A DNA stretch of 6,519 nt from JAFAVZ01 sp036009105 (GTDB lineage: Bacteria; Acidobacteriota; Thermoanaerobaculia; Gp7-AA8): contig DASYMJ010000192.1 of NCBI GenBank assembly GCA_036009105.1, forward strand, positions 1-6,519, in the 5' to 3' direction. Made by a program: the position numbers and the translations under genes. The notes below the pieces were generated by a model. That model was not told the origin of the DNA. It searched no databases and worked only from the letters and a program-made list of their open reading frames with translations. Shown piece after piece: positions 6,394-6,519 of this stretch; the stretch's first letter is position 1, and each line of letters begins with the position of its first letter.

Positions 6394-6418
6394 TTTTAGG
6401 TGTGTGCGTGCGTTCAAA

Positions 6419-6519
6419 TCAGTGGGTTCCGATCGTTCCGACGTTCTTGAGGGTGACGGCAATGCCGATGCTCGAGAGCGCGTGCTGGAGCGGATCGTAA
6501 ACGAGGTAGCGGCGGTACT
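6419..6519 (-). CDS. 3' end of an unrecognised gene, truncated by the window edge
   Basis: The last 101 bases carry, on the minus strand, an open frame of 32 codons ending in TGA (6421-6419) and continuing beyond the right edge. The readable C-terminus begins YRRYLVYDPLQH and ends VTLKNVGTIGTH. The amino-acid composition looks like real protein, while one competing minus-strand frame reads as Arg/Pro/His-rich shadow. I cannot assign a family from this fragment. Its stop is 25 bases before the rmlA start in the same direction, so it is probably the preceding gene of the same transcript. Confidence 0.6.
   Translation of the reverse strand, partial: YRRYLVYDPLQHALSSIGIAVTLKNVGTIGTH

Noticed and set aside
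5257..6399. Plus-strand open frame of 380 codons antisense to rmlA.
   Set aside because: It is a His/Asp/Val/Leu-rich shadow with no recognisable domain. The minus strand has the full set of nucleotidyltransferase motifs and hexapeptide repeats.
6394..6462. N-terminal extension of rmlA by 23 residues from an upstream ATG.
   Set aside because: The family starts at M-K-x-L-I-L-x-GGKGTR. The extension is Ser/Arg/Pro-rich and overlaps the end of the upstream gene.

Overview
The window is GC-rich DNA (by eye about two thirds G+C) packed almost wall to wall with protein genes. I see no tRNA, rRNA, CRISPR array, transposase or phage gene. The content (YfhO-type membrane protein, glycan-cluster-type methyltransferase, long-form RmlA, GspG-like lipoprotein) fits a Gram-negative, environmental, possibly Acidobacteriota-like bacterium. 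That assignment is inference from gene style only and is weak.

Layout, left to right. Positions 15-39 hold a perfect 9-bp palindrome with a GTAG foot on the minus strand, and this foot supplies the stop codon of the first gene. Positions 36-917 (minus) encode an NAD-dependent D-2-hydroxyacid dehydrogenase. Nine bases away and divergent, 927-3311 (plus) encodes a 794-residue YfhO-family polytopic membrane protein. It converges on, and overlaps by 26 bp, a class I SAM methyltransferase at 3286-3963 (minus). Thirty-six bases away and divergent from that, 4000-4992 (plus) encodes an unrecognised exported protein. It overlaps by 7 bp a convergent minus-strand cluster. Read in transcription order, that cluster is an incomplete gene running off the right edge (6419-6519), rmlA (5323-6393) and a small GspG-like lipoprotein (4986-5321).

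Functionally, three genes point to surface glycans. RmlA makes dTDP-glucose, the entry to dTDP-rhamnose and other deoxysugars. YfhO-family proteins are GT-C-like membrane proteins linked to glycosylation of cell-envelope polymers. The methyltransferase carries sequence features common in O-antigen and exopolysaccharide clusters. The dehydrogenase and the two exported proteins have no evident link to that pathway.

The most unusual features are organisational. Both divergent gene pairs are separated by tiny gaps with overlapping, roughly symmetrical -10-like elements, placed so that several transcripts would be leaderless or nearly so. Both convergent pairs overlap at their 3' ends with no visible terminator. 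The small lipoprotein appears to be a type II secretion pseudopilin globular domain in which a lipidation signal replaces the pilin helix. I see no convincing multi-gene novel system in this window.
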